A stretch of DNA of 64,000 nucleotides from Thiohalocapsa sp. PB-PSB1 (GCA_016745215.1 CP050890.1:2852001-2916000), one strand, 5' to 3'; shown: positions 1 to 9,596, counted from the stretch's first letter. The notes: generated by a model from the letters alone, not told the origin. Numbers and translations: made by a program.

Positions 1-707
1 TGGATCGTCAAGATCAAGGAAAACCTGGAGCGCTTGTTCGCCGAGCGTGACGATGTGTTCATCGCCGGCGACCTGTTCTGGTACCCGCTGGCAGACCGCG
101 GCAAGACCAAGCCGACTGCGCCGGACGTGCTGGTCGCCTTCGGCCGGCCGAAGGGCCGCCGGGGCTCCTACAAGCAATGGGAAGAGGATGGCATTGCGCC
201 CCAGGTCGTCTTCGAGGTCTGGTCCGTTTCCAACAAACCATCCGATATTGCCGACAAGCTCGCCTTCTACCAGACGCACGGTGCCGAGGAATTTTATGGC
301 TATGACCCGCGCAGCAACCGTCTCGACATCTGGCTGCGCCGCCGCACGTCGGCGGTTGGACCAGCCCGCGGCTCGGCGTGCGCTTCGCCGTGACGGTCGA
401 CACATTGGAGCTGTACTTCCCTTCCGGCGAACCGTTTTTGACGACCCTCGAGCTGGATCGACGGAAGATCGAGGAGACGGCACGCGCAGAACAAGCGGTG
501 GCGCAGGCCGATCGAGCTTTGTCTTTGGCCAATCAGGCCCTTGCCGAGGCCGCAACCGAGCGTGCCCGCGCCGACCAGGAGAACGCGCGGGCGGAAGCGG
601 AGCGTACCCGCGCCGACCAAGAGCATGCGCGGGCGGAGGCGGAGCGTACCCGCGCCGAGCGTCTGGCGGCCAGACTGCGATCCATGGGGCTCGAGCTCGA
701 TGATTGA
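1..707 (+). pseudogene. Uma2-family nuclease-like gene, copy 1, 5'-truncated by the window and frameshifted
   Basis: The window opens inside this gene, so its start codon is not visible. It encodes a Uma2 (DUF820) domain, a PD-(D/E)xK nuclease-like fold, followed by a charged coiled-coil tail. Family landmarks PDVLVAF, VVFEVWS and DKLAFY are present. Compared with the intact copies at 8426, 10128 and 11801, 37 bases are missing at 341-345, between two GCCGC repeats. The deletion shifts the frame: the nuclease half stops at 393 and the tail continues in another frame to 707. The tail carries two copies of a 14-residue unit (RADQExARAEAERT). The NACHT gene starts 78 bases downstream, which suggests one ancestral two-gene module. 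The broken state is seen directly; DNA cleavage by the family is inferred. Confidence 0.85.
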
Positions 708-785
708 TCGTCGCATTGTCAATGGGTATTCGCAATGAAGCGACAATTCTCATGATGGCCAAGCCGGCCGAACGGCTGGTTCGTA

Positions 786-2381
786 TTGCGGCTGCTGGGT
801 TGGCTCGCCCTGCTGCTGGGCTCGCTGGTGTTTGCTGGGTACGACATCCATGTCCGCTTCGGCAAGGGCTATCTGGACACCTATCTGGTCGGTCTGACCT
901 TGGCCTGCACCTTTTTTGCCTTTGTCCTGGCCTTGGTCGGCTGGTTGCAGCAGCGCCATGACCCGCCGCTGAAGAACGTCGCCGCCGATGAAGTGCTGGC
1001 TGGCTATCGCGAGCGGCTGCACCGCCAGGCCCAGACGTTGCCCATCGACGCCATTTTCGACCCCGAGGACGCCCCGGAAGGCTGCGACGCAGTGCGCCTG
1101 ATGGACATCTATGTGCCGATGGATCTGGTGGAGCGTGCCGCCACCGAGATCAACGAACGGCGCTTTCGCGAATGGAGCCTGCTGCGCGAGGCCAAGGCGC
1201 GCCCGGTGCGCGAACAGTTGGCGCAGGCGATCGCCCAGGCCCGCGGCGGTGTCCGGGCGGTGCTGGTGGCGGATGCCGGTATGGGCAAGTCGTCGGTGGT
1301 CGGCGATCTGATCCACTGCTGCCTGGAGCCCGAGCGCGCCGAAGCGCAGGCCGCGACCTTTCGCGGCCGCGCATTGCTGCGGCTCGACCTGCGCCGACTG
1401 GCTTCCGCCGCCGCCGACCCGGGGTTCGGCCGCCGCGGCAGCGCACCGTTCTGGGACGCGGTGATTGCCGAGTTGGGCGACGAGCTGGGTGGCAACAACG
1501 GCGGCCGGGCCGATAGCGAGGCCGCCGTCCGCCAGCTGTGCGGGGCTTTGCAGAACCATGGCTTGGTCCTACTCGACGGCCTGGACGAGGTGCTCGACCC
1601 GGAGCCGCGCCGGCGGGTCGCCGACCTGGTGCAACAGCTGGGTCGCGAGCTTGGACCCGGCTGCGCAATATTGGTTACGGCTCGGCCCTATGTCTATCCG
1701 GAAGCGGCCCTGAGAGACTTTCGGGTCTGGCAATTGCAGCCGCTGAGTGTCGACCGGCCGGGGCAGGGCAGCCAGGCCGAAGCCTTGGTGGTCAACTGGC
1801 ATCGGGCGCTGGCGCCGCGTGCCGATCCCGGGGAGCTGGTCGAATCCTTGCTGACCGAGCCCGAGCGCGCGGTGCTCGCGGCACGACCCTTGCTGCTGAC
1901 CTTGCTGGTGGCCTTGGCCCTGGCGCGGCGCACCGACGGCGCCCGGCCATTGCCGCGTCGGCGCGACCAATTGATGGAGCAGGCCACCGAATTGTTCGTC
2001 CGGCGCTGGTTCCAGCGCATCGAGCGCGATGGTCCGGGCCAGCTCACGCCGGCATTGCTGGCCGCGCTGGACCAGGGATTATTGCGCCGGGTGCTGGAGC
2101 AATTGTCGCTGGAGGCGCAGCAGGATCGTCGCGAGCCGGCCCGCGGCGATGGCGGCGAGGCGGTGCAGGTGGAGGTCTGGAGCAGCCAGTTTCTCGGTGT
2201 ATTGCAGGACGAATTGCCGACGGACCTGCGTCGCGAAACCGACACCCATGCATTCAGCCGTATTGTGGTCGAGCGCGCCGGCTTGCTGTTTCCCCGCGGT
2301 GGCGATGTTCGGGTCCGCTTTGGCTATGCCCATCGCCAGTTCTCAGGATACCTGGCCTTGAATGCCCCGGTGTATGCCTAG
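786..2381 (+). CDS. Membrane-anchored NACHT-type NTPase
   Basis: A 531-residue protein with two predicted membrane segments (about residues 1-19 and 33-53), then a NACHT/STAND-type ATPase domain. The Walker A motif is VADAGMGKSS (161-170) and the Walker B is VLLDGLDEV (261-269), followed by a helical region ending in the NACHT-like YAHRQFSGYLA. No sensor repeats or effector domain follow, so the protein looks C-terminally short for a STAND protein. The start chosen is TTG at 786; a stop at 753 prevents extension and no in-frame ATG lies nearby, so the exact start is uncertain. Fragments of the same gene occur after Uma2 copies 2 and 3, which links it to the Uma2 gene. NACHT proteins often act in signalling or anti-phage defence, but this role is inference. 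Confidence 0.8.
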   Translation: MRLLGWLALLLGSLVFAGYDIHVRFGKGYLDTYLVGLTLACTFFAFVLALVGWLQQRHDPPLKNVAADEVLAGYRERLHRQAQTLPIDAIFDPEDAPEGCDAVRLMDIYVPMDLVERAATEINERRFREWSLLREAKARPVREQLAQAIAQARGGVRAVLVADAGMGKSSVVGDLIHCCLEPERAEAQAATFRGRALLRLDLRRLASAAADPGFGRRGSAPFWDAVIAELGDELGGNNGGRADSEAAVRQLCGALQNHGLVLLDGLDEVLDPEPRRRVADLVQQLGRELGPGCAILVTARPYVYPEAALRDFRVWQLQPLSVDRPGQGSQAEALVVNWHRALAPRADPGELVESLLTEPERAVLAARPLLLTLLVALALARRTDGARPLPRRRDQLMEQATELFVRRWFQRIERDGPGQLTPALLAALDQGLLRRVLEQLSLEAQQDRREPARGDGGEAVQVEVWSSQFLGVLQDELPTDLRRETDTHAFSRIVVERAGLLFPRGGDVRVRFGYAHRQFSGYLALNAPVYA

Positions 2382-2415
2382 TGTTCGGCTGCGGAAGTCG
2401 CGAGACCGTTTGCAG

Positions 2416-2472
2416 TCGTTGTCGTAATCGTGGTCGTTATCGATAACCCACGATGAGCGATTACGACAACGA
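2416..2472. repeat. 15-bp inverted repeat, long-loop hairpin
   Basis: TCGTTGTCGTAATCG (2416-2430) and its exact complement (2458-2472) flank a 27-base loop just after the NACHT stop codon. It could be the terminator of that gene, though no T-run follows because a MITE is inserted right at its end. The right arm contains the 9-bp CGACAACGA that was duplicated by the MITE. Confidence 0.6.
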
Positions 2473-2604
2473 GGCCTTGTTCATAAGCTCGGCCAAGACT
2501 TAGGGTTAACCTCGAATGCCACAGTATTTTAAATTTAAAAACAAAGTTTTACGAAAAAGCAACACGCACCCGCTCATCAGTTGGTCGGAGTTATGAGCAA
2601 GGCC
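2473..2604. mobile_element. MITE, copy 1 (132 bp), related to the IS at 32938-34839
   Basis: A non-coding element with inverted ends GGCCTTGTTCATAA and TTATGAGCAAGGCC (one mismatch). It is flanked by a perfect 9-bp target duplication, CGACAACGA, at 2464-2472 and 2605-2613. A second copy lies at 29392-29521. The ends match the terminal repeats of the DUF6399-type IS at 32938-34839, which also makes a 9-bp duplication, so that transposase is the likely mobiliser. The central part is AT-rich and carries no ORF. Confidence 0.85.
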
Positions 2605-2997
2605 CGACAACGACAAACAGCAGAAACGGTAGCGGGACATACGCACCGCTGCACTAGGCTGTTGATTATCCATGTTAGAGTATAGTGATAACTCTCGCAA
2701 ATAATGAGTATTAGACGGGTTTATGATAAAGGCCGCCGAAAAATGCTAGCGCTACGCGTTTGCACTGAGAATTGCTAATCGAAGAAGCTTGATCTTGCAT
2801 TTTGAAGCTAATAACATGAGCAGTGAGTTCTAATGATGAGGCCGGCCTATAGTCTTTCAGAAAAAGATCTTGGAGCTGCTTAATCGCGACTTGTTGATTT
2901 TGAAAGATCATTTTGGGTCTGAATGCCAGAGGCATTTTCTGAAGATCTACAGCACTCTGCGAGCGGTAGGCCGACGCTCTGGGAGCGGGAGAAACAA

Positions 2998-3975
2998 ATG
3001 ACCAAGATAACACAACAGCTTACCCTGATCGGCATGATGCTACCGATAGCGACTGTCGGCGCATGGGAAATCGATCCGTACTTTTCGCTCGATCCAGCGT
3101 CGCCTTCGTTGCAACCGGACGATCTGACACCGGACGACGTTTTAATTAGTGGGCCCGCGGTACAGAAGCACGGACGCGACCTCGGTTTGAGCGATAACTT
3201 TTTAGCCGGGGAATTCGACACGCTTAATGCGCTGTCATTCGGCCGTGATCCAATCAAGGCACCATTGTACTTCTCGGTGGACAGGGTAGCAGTTGGGGAG
3301 CAAGGCACCGCCGTCTATGAACAAGCTCAGCCTGGTGTCGAAGAGGCATCGGGTGATGTCTTCGTCAGTAATTTGAATCAAGACAACGGGCTGAACATTG
3401 ACGAGCAAGAGCTTGGCTTGTTGCCGGGGTTTTTTGGCGACGACCTAGATGCCCTTGACCTCGATCCGAATCTGCCCAAGCTGCCTAATTTCCCCAATTC
3501 GAGATATTACTTCTCGATCGACCAACTATCAGAAACCAACAATTATGGCACCGGGACGGTGACGAGCGATATTCTATGGAGCGACGGAGACGGTGAATTT
3601 TTTACATACTTTGATTTGGAGGCACTTGGATTCGATCCCACCAGCGATCTTGACGCACTGATCCTTTGGGATTGGGATCTCGGCGAGAGCCCAAATGCAG
3701 ATGACTTTGCGCTCTTCTCGCTAAGTAGCTTTTCACCGGACACCTATACCCACTCCGGCCAGCCCTATGCGGCTGGTGTGCTTGGCCAAATGTCTCCGTC
3801 CGATATCCTATGGACCGACTTCCAAGATTGGGGACTTTGGGTCTCCGCGGGGGATCTCGGTCTGCGTTCAGACGATGAACTGAATGCGCTGGATACGATT
3901 CCCGAACCGATGACCCTGAGTCTTTTCGGCGCCGGGCTGTTCGGTCTCTGGGGCGTGCTGCGACGGCGCGCCTAA
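2998..3975 (+). CDS. PEP-CTERM sorting-domain protein, acidic, secreted
   Basis: A 325-residue exported protein. The start at 2998 is chosen because GGGAGCGGGAG lies just upstream and the N-terminus then reads as a signal peptide ending near ATVGA. The body is rich in Asp, Leu and Phe and contains repeated motifs of the form YFSxDxL and SDILWxD. The C-terminus is a PEP-CTERM signal: Pro-Glu-Pro, a hydrophobic helix, then Arg-Arg-Arg-Ala. Such proteins are cleaved and anchored or released by an exosortase, often together with exopolysaccharide. No exosortase lies in the window. The body has no recognisable catalytic domain, so its function is unknown. Confidence 0.85.
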   Translation: MTKITQQLTLIGMMLPIATVGAWEIDPYFSLDPASPSLQPDDLTPDDVLISGPAVQKHGRDLGLSDNFLAGEFDTLNALSFGRDPIKAPLYFSVDRVAVGEQGTAVYEQAQPGVEEASGDVFVSNLNQDNGLNIDEQELGLLPGFFGDDLDALDLDPNLPKLPNFPNSRYYFSIDQLSETNNYGTGTVTSDILWSDGDGEFFTYFDLEALGFDPTSDLDALILWDWDLGESPNADDFALFSLSSFSPDTYTHSGQPYAAGVLGQMSPSDILWTDFQDWGLWVSAGDLGLRSDDELNALDTIPEPMTLSLFGAGLFGLWGVLRRRA

Positions 3976-4129
3976 TGTCCTATGGTATACCGCATTTTTA
4001 CTCATTGTTGTCGCAATCGAATAGTTCATAGACGACGATAACCACAACAAGTGCAGACCGCAACCTCTGCATCAATGCGCTAGCCTGGCCGCGAATGGGA
4101 TAAGTTCATCTCGAGAACAGGCAAAGAAA

Positions 4130-4177
4130 GGCCACCCATGCAGCGTGGTGCTCGCACGTCCCGCTACATGGGTGGCC
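4130..4177. terminator. Bidirectional rho-independent-like terminator
   Basis: GGCCACCCATG (4130-4140) pairs with CATGGGTGGCC (4167-4177), with an additional inner AGCG/CGCT pairing. The hairpin has AAAG on the left and TCTT on the right. It lies between the convergent ends of the PEP-CTERM gene and the subtilisin-like gene, as expected for a shared terminator. Confidence 0.6.
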
Positions 4178-4238
4178 TCTTCCACTCTACGTGGTTTCAG
4201 TTTCCGTTCTGTTCATTTCCGCACTTCTCCATCGCCGG

Positions 4239-7200
4239 TCAGCCCTCTCTGGATACTGACTTGCCTCGCTCTCCGGATGGATTCAGTGGAGGCTGAGTGT
4301 CGTCGGGCAGGGCATTGAGCTGCGGCGAATCTGGATCGATAGGTTGATCGACGATGTCGCGGTCACCGATGTCGATGATCCAGGTACCATCGACCGTGCC
4401 GATTACGGCCTTGTCGCTGTCTCCACTGATGGTCGCGGCAATCAGCGGCCTGCCGGTCGTATATTCCCCATCTTCAGCCTGGACAGCATCCGTCAGACGG
4501 AACAGATACGTAAACCCGGCTTTATTCCCGACCACACCGAGATAGTGCTCGCCGCCTGAACCGTCAATGATGTCTGTCACCTTTGTCGGTGTGATCGATG
4601 TGTTGACGACCGGCTCGGCTGCATCGGTGAAGACACCGACTAAACCGGGTGACGCACCGTCCATCGCGACCACCGCAACACCGGCCTCGATACCCAGGGC
4701 GACCCGGGTCGTGGGTTGATCGGGCGTAATGCTGATGCCGGTGCGGATCGGCCCACCTGGGCTGCCAGACTGATCAAGGGGCACATTGGTAACGACACCG
4801 CTGGCGAGTTCCAGTGCGCAGACATCGACACGATGGCTTGCCGTCGGGTCTTCGTCCTCCGTGCCCACCACTGCGTACTTGCCGTCCGGCGTGATGTCGA
4901 TATCGGTGACCGGCGAGCGTGCACACACATGCCTGGTGAAGCTTCCCCCGGCAGCCAGGTCGATTTTCACAATACCGTCAATATAAGCGTAGGTAGCCAG
5001 CGTGCTGTCTGAGTCGACGGCAATATTGTCTACTGGCGTTCCGCTTGTGCGCTCGGTTACATCAATGGTCTCGGTAGCGGCGTCGATGACCGTATAGCCG
5101 TCTTCGATCCCGACCAGGGCGCGACTGCCATCCGGGGAAATGCTGATACCGGTAATCGGCAGCCCAGTCCCTCGAAGTTCGGTCACAGTAATCGGAATTG
5201 CATCCAGCCGTGCAATCGCAACCCCCTGGGCTGTGCCGACCAGAGCCTTGTTGCTGTCGGGCGTTATTGAAACGGCTGTAATTGGATCATAGATCCAGTT
5301 GTCGTCGGCAAATATCCGCTTGGCGAGTGGGTCGATCTCGATCACATCTAGATGAATATAGGTTCCGATTAGGGCCACAGTACCATCCGGCGTCAGAGTA
5401 AGCTCTGTCACCGGCGGACCTGATAGGGCAATAGTCGCTAGCTCTAAGGTCGAGATCTCCAGTCGAACCACCTCACAACTCAGGCCTAGGCATTCGATCC
5501 AAAGCGCATAGCGGTTATCCGGTGTCAGCAGTACATCGCTGATCGCATTGCCGGCGAATGCGACCTTGGCTTTGGTTTCGAGATCCATCAGCAAGGTTTC
5601 GGGCGCTGTATTGACAATCAACGCCTTGGCGCTATCGGTGGTGATCGGGACCACCTGATCGGGCCAGCCAATGCCGGGCACCAGACCCGGCGGCTTTTGG
5701 TATTCGGGAGAGCTACTATGTTGGCCGTACCCCGGATCGAACGTCGGACAATCCGGGGGTTGGCGATTGCACTCCGGGGGCAGCAGCGCAAAGGAGCCGT
5801 CTGCCTGTTGACGTGCATCCCCCCGATTGACCAGGCTGATCACGGAAGTCATCGCAGCGTAAGCATCAACCCGGCCATGGCCGGAGTCGACGTCCTTGCC
5901 TGGAGCCATTATGTCGATTGCGCTGATCTCCATCAGACACTCTACCTGGGTCGGTAATAATTCTGGATGCCATGACCACATCATCGCCGCAAGACCAGAA
6001 ACATGCGGTGCGGACATCGACGTGCCGGTCTTGCAACAATAGTTGGAACCGGCCGGACAACTGGCATCGCAAGCGTAATCCCCGCCTAAGCAATCGATGG
6101 ACGGGTCCGGGTTGGCCATTTGAGTTGGAATGGTCGAATCGATGCAGGTACCGGGCGCGGCGACGTCGACGAAGACACCCCTGGTCGACGAGACGTTGAT
6201 GCCATCCTGGAAGGTTGAGTTGGCGACAGCGATCAGACCATCAGGCAGAATCGGGTCTGACCAGGCAGCGGGATAATGCGGTTCCGGATCACGATTTGTG
6301 TTTCCAGCCGCGACAACGACCACGCGACGATTGCACAGTGCATAATCCACTGCGGCCTTGATCAAGGCCGACGGGGTCTTTCCACCCAGGCTCAAGTTAA
6401 TGACGTCGGAACCGCGATCGACGCTATCGACTATGCAGGACGCAACCATCTCGTTAGTACCGCCTTCGGAGCCTAGAGCCTTGCTGGCCAGAAGTTTCGA
6501 ATTGGCACCGATACCGACCATGCCGGTCGTATTATTGGTGATTGCACCCGCAATTCCAGCAACATGAGTGCCGTGACCTTGGTCATCGGTCGGAAAGGCG
6601 TCGTTGTTGACACAATCCCAGCCAAGATCGACCTTACCAGCCAGGTCCGGATGCTGATCATCGACGCCTGTGTCGACAATCCCGATTGTTATGCCTTCAC
6701 CCTTGGCGATGAAATGTCCATCAGGGACATTAGCGTTCTGATCGATGGCCCTTATTCGTTGTGGCCCATATTGCTTTGGTTCAAAGCGCGGATCATTGGG
6801 CTGGGGTTGGTTTTGTTGGCTCGGTCGTACCTCAGCATTTTGAAATGCCCGGAAAGCCGCCTCGGCGGCGTCGACCAGCCCGGTTGCGAGCAGATCAATG
6901 ATCACCTGACGGATGCTGCGACCGTTCGGTATCTGGAATTGATACCAATAAGCATTGGTCAGCGGTACAACGCGTGTAAGATTCAACCCAGTCTCTTCCA
7001 GCATGCGGCCAACCGATGCGCCCGGGATGACACGGGCAACCACCTGGTCAGTCGCATAGTCGACCCCCGGCGTCGGTACAAAGGCAGATATGGTAAAGTC
7101 CACAGGATCACTCTCGACCCCATTGACCGACACTACCAACGGACCGCTAGTTGCACCAGTCGGCACCAGGGCCACCAGCCGTGCGCTGCTGAGCAGGGCG

Positions 7201-7415
7201 AACTCTCCGACGGGAACCGCCAAGCCATTAAAAGTGATGCTGGTGCTGCCGTCGACAAAACCGGAGCCGACGATGGTCACGGCCATCAGGTCCGGCACGC
7301 CGACATTGATGGAAACTCCGGCGATGATCGGCTCCGCGTCGATGCGTGGTGCGGTGACCGTCAGCGCTGCCAGGAGCAGTACGGCGGATGTAGATCGCAT
7401 TCTATTCTTCTTCAT
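4239..7415 (-). CDS. Subtilisin-like (S8) serine protease with IPT/TIG domain and C-terminal propeller-like repeats
   Basis: A 1058-residue secreted protease. Residues 1-27 form a signal peptide; about 30-112 resemble an IPT/TIG immunoglobulin-like domain (VTIVGSGF, ITFNG). The peptidase S8 domain follows with Asp248 in IVDTGVD, His281 in GHGTHVAG, the oxyanion Asn372 in AAGN and Ser466 in GTSMSAPH, so the triad is complete. A Cys-rich insert lies just before the Ser motif. The C-terminal half (about 600-1030) has repeats of the type ISITPDxxxALVGTxxGV, like a YVTN/WD beta-propeller. No sorting signal is seen at the C-terminus. It is followed by a small exported protein gene on the same strand at 7452-8039, which lies upstream in transcription; the two may be co-transcribed. 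Substrate unknown. Confidence 0.9.
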   Translation of the reverse strand: MKKNRMRSTSAVLLLAALTVTAPRIDAEPIIAGVSINVGVPDLMAVTIVGSGFVDGSTSITFNGLAVPVGEFALLSSARLVALVPTGATSGPLVVSVNGVESDPVDFTISAFVPTPGVDYATDQVVARVIPGASVGRMLEETGLNLTRVVPLTNAYWYQFQIPNGRSIRQVIIDLLATGLVDAAEAAFRAFQNAEVRPSQQNQPQPNDPRFEPKQYGPQRIRAIDQNANVPDGHFIAKGEGITIGIVDTGVDDQHPDLAGKVDLGWDCVNNDAFPTDDQGHGTHVAGIAGAITNNTTGMVGIGANSKLLASKALGSEGGTNEMVASCIVDSVDRGSDVINLSLGGKTPSALIKAAVDYALCNRRVVVVAAGNTNRDPEPHYPAAWSDPILPDGLIAVANSTFQDGINVSSTRGVFVDVAAPGTCIDSTIPTQMANPDPSIDCLGGDYACDASCPAGSNYCCKTGTSMSAPHVSGLAAMMWSWHPELLPTQVECLMEISAIDIMAPGKDVDSGHGRVDAYAAMTSVISLVNRGDARQQADGSFALLPPECNRQPPDCPTFDPGYGQHSSSPEYQKPPGLVPGIGWPDQVVPITTDSAKALIVNTAPETLLMDLETKAKVAFAGNAISDVLLTPDNRYALWIECLGLSCEVVRLEISTLELATIALSGPPVTELTLTPDGTVALIGTYIHLDVIEIDPLAKRIFADDNWIYDPITAVSITPDSNKALVGTAQGVAIARLDAIPITVTELRGTGLPITGISISPDGSRALVGIEDGYTVIDAATETIDVTERTSGTPVDNIAVDSDSTLATYAYIDGIVKIDLAAGGSFTRHVCARSPVTDIDITPDGKYAVVGTEDEDPTASHRVDVCALELASGVVTNVPLDQSGSPGGPIRTGISITPDQPTTRVALGIEAGVAVVAMDGASPGLVGVFTDAAEPVVNTSITPTKVTDIIDGSGGEHYLGVVGNKAGFTYLFRLTDAVQAEDGEYTTGRPLIAATISGDSDKAVIGTVDGTWIIDIGDRDIVDQPIDPDSPQLNALPDDTQPPLNPSGERGKSVSREG

Positions 7416-7451
7416 GTCATCGTCCTCTGTAACCGAATGATGTCGATTGGC

Positions 7452-8039
7452 CTAGAAATCGTTCAGGTATGGGGTCAATTCGACATCACAGTCGTTGAAT
7501 TCGCAGTTGGCAAGGAACCGAACACGAGAAGTGGCCTGACCGCCCGGGGTATGCACCACGTCGATCACGGAGCGCAGATAGGAGCGGGCGTAGGGCTCGA
7601 GGATTGCATTATGGTTGATCCGATAGGTATCGCCGGCGGCGTCGTTGCCGGAATAGATGAATACCCAACGCTCCGGAGCACTGTCCTGCTGATCATCGAC
7701 GATAAAGATACCCGGCGGCATTGTCGGCGTTGTGTGTTCTGTATAGGAGAATAGATCGATGCGATCAACGCGGGTGGGGTTGTATGCGAGCAGCTTAAAA
7801 CATTTGTCCCGGCTGCTCTTGCGTGGCGATAATGGATCATCGATGTCGAGCAGGAGCATTACACGGCTGTTCTCCAGTGGCGGGGTGAACGGCGGGGAAT
7901 AGCCGTAGAACACATAGTCATACCCCTTGCCAGGATCATCTGGCTGCAAACCGATGCTAGGCTGCGACAAGAGCAACAGAAACAGGCCGGACAATAGAAG
8001 CCTGGCTTGCAACGAAAAGAGATCTCGCTCGTATCTCAT
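7452..8039 (-). CDS. Small exported protein of unknown function
   Basis: A 195-residue protein starting at the ATG at 8039, preceded by AAAGG eight bases upstream. The N-terminus is a signal peptide (basic start, then a Leu-rich stretch ending near QPSIG). The mature part has several Asp/Tyr/Pro-rich segments and an NCEFNDC motif near the C-terminus that could form a disulfide. I recognise no family. It lies 36 bases before the S8 protease on the same strand, so the pair probably form an operon; a role as partner or propeptide-like helper of the protease is speculation. Confidence 0.7.
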   Translation of the reverse strand: MRYERDLFSLQARLLLSGLFLLLLSQPSIGLQPDDPGKGYDYVFYGYSPPFTPPLENSRVMLLLDIDDPLSPRKSSRDKCFKLLAYNPTRVDRIDLFSYTEHTTPTMPPGIFIVDDQQDSAPERWVFIYSGNDAAGDTYRINHNAILEPYARSYLRSVIDVVHTPGGQATSRVRFLANCEFNDCDVELTPYLNDF

Positions 8040-8425
8040 TGCGGTTACCTTTGGAATAGATTCTTGAACCCAAGCGCCTAATTGGCAAGAGACAAAAGTC
8101 GCAGGAAAGCGGATGAAGCGGATTACCAGCGACTTAGGTAAATGCTTGATAATGGCAATTACCAACAGTCAAACCATCGAATACAGGCGAACTCGGTGCA
8201 TTGCACCTGCTCATGAGTTTAGCGCATAAGGATAAGATTGGAAGGCAATCGTTCAGACTTCCAATCCTGACTCAGGGATGACTAGGTCGCTTTTGCCTTC
8301 CTAATCTACGGGTTAAAAATAACCGGATTAAATCGTTTAATTTACACACGGTTGGAGATGACGACCTCCGCATGCATTGTTACACTCCCAACAGCCCCTC
8401 TGAACGCCGAACTGGAGCAGGCCCG
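8040..8425. other. Intergenic region, no gene; one hairpin
   Basis: I see no coding sequence. GATTGGAAG (8236-8244) pairs with CTTCCAATC (8258-8266) across a 13-base loop. The last 60 bases before 8426 (TTACACTCCCAACAGCCCC and the GGAGCAGG ribosome-binding region) are conserved upstream of Uma2 copies 3 and 4, so the Uma2 promoter probably lies here. Confidence 0.5.
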
Positions 8426-9298
8426 ATGCAGATCAAGCAACAGCCACGAGACGACGACTTCTACCCGAGCAGCGATGGCCAACCGATGGCGGAGAGCACG
8501 GATCAATTCGACTGGATCGTCAAGATCAAGGAAAACCTGGAGCGCTTGTTCGCCGAGCGTGACGATGTGTTCATCGCCGGCGACCTGTTCTGGTACCCGG
8601 TGGCAGACCGCGGCAAGACCAAGCCGACTGCGCCGGACGTGCTGGTCGCCTTCGGCCGGCCGAAGGGCCGCCGGGGCTCCTACAAGCAATGGGAAGAGGA
8701 TGGCATTGCGCCCCAGGTCGTCTTCGAGGTCTGGTCCGTTTCCAATAAGCCATCCGATATTGCCGACAAGCTCGCCTTCTACCAGACGCACGGTGCCGAA
8801 GAATTTTATGGCTATGACCCGCGCAGCAACCGTCTCGACATCTGGCTGCGCCAGCGCGACGCCAGCGGCGCCGAGAAGCTGGTGTCGCAGCCGCACGTCG
8901 GCGGCTGGACCAGCCCGCGGCTCGGCGTGCGCTTCGCCGTGACGGCCGACACATTGGAGCTGTACTTTCCTTCCGGCGAGCCGTTTTTGACGACCCTCGA
9001 GCTGGATCGACGGAAGATCGAAGAGACGGCCCGCGCAGAACAAGCGGTGGCGCAGGCCGATCGAGCCTTGTCTTGGGCCAATCAGGCCCTTGCCGAGGCC
9101 GCAACCGAGCGTGCCCGCGCCGACCAGGAGAACGCGTGGGCGGAGGCGGAGCGTACCCGGGCCGACCAGGAGCATGCGCGGGCGGAAGTGGAGCGTGCCC
9201 GCGCCGATCAAGAGCATGCGCGGGCGGAAGCGGAGCGCACCCGGGCCGAGCGCCTGGCGGCCAGACTGCGATCCATGGGGCTCGATCTCGATGATTGA
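8426..9298 (+). CDS. Uma2-family nuclease-like protein with coiled-coil tail, copy 2
   Basis: A 290-residue intact protein. The start at 8426 follows GGAGCAGG. Residues about 1-190 form the Uma2 (DUF820) domain, with PDVLVAF, VVFEVWS and DIADKLAFY as the likely PD-(D/E)xK active-site segments. From about residue 195 the chain becomes a continuous Ala/Glu/Arg coiled coil that holds three tandem 14-residue units (RADQExAxAExERx) and ends SMGLDLDD. This copy shares diagnostic variants with copy 4 (YPVADRG, WLRQRD, SWANQ) rather than with copies 1 and 3. It is followed by a decayed NACHT fragment. Nuclease function is inferred from the family. Confidence 0.85.
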   Translation: MQIKQQPRDDDFYPSSDGQPMAESTDQFDWIVKIKENLERLFAERDDVFIAGDLFWYPVADRGKTKPTAPDVLVAFGRPKGRRGSYKQWEEDGIAPQVVFEVWSVSNKPSDIADKLAFYQTHGAEEFYGYDPRSNRLDIWLRQRDASGAEKLVSQPHVGGWTSPRLGVRFAVTADTLELYFPSGEPFLTTLELDRRKIEETARAEQAVAQADRALSWANQALAEAATERARADQENAWAEAERTRADQEHARAEVERARADQEHARAEAERTRAERLAARLRSMGLDLDD

Positions 9299-9376
9299 TC
9301 GTCGCATTGTCAACAGGTATTCGCAAGCAAGCGACAATTCCCACGGTGGCGGAGCCGGCCGAACGGCTGGTTTGTA

Positions 9377-9585
9377 TTGCGGCTGCTGGGTTGGCTCGCC
9401 CTGCTGCTAGGTTTGCTGGGGTTCGCTGGGACGACATCCATGTCCGCTTCGGCAAGGGCTATCTGGACACCTATCTGGTCGTTTTGACCTTGGCCTGCAC
9501 TTTTTTGCCTTTGTCCTGGCCTTGGTCGGCTGGTTGCAGCAGCGCCATGATCCGCCGCTGGCGAGCGCTGTCGCCGATTCCTTGT
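9377..9585 (+). pseudogene. Decayed 5' fragment of the NACHT gene after Uma2 copy 2
   Basis: About 200 bases match the first 200 bases of the NACHT gene at 786, starting at the same TTG and running through the two membrane segments. One T is missing after GCTGGG (copy 1 reads GGGTACGACATCC, here GGGACGACATCC), and another base is lost in the T-run further on, so the frame is broken. The match ends near GATCCGCCGCTGG, where unrelated repeat sequence begins. It is a remnant with no function expected. Confidence 0.8.
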
Positions 9586-9596
9586 CCTGTAGCCGG

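Noticed and set aside
6564..7754. 396-codon plus-strand ORF opposite the S8 protease
   Set aside because: It overlaps the protease and the next gene on the other strand and has no recognisable motif; the protease frame has the full catalytic triad.
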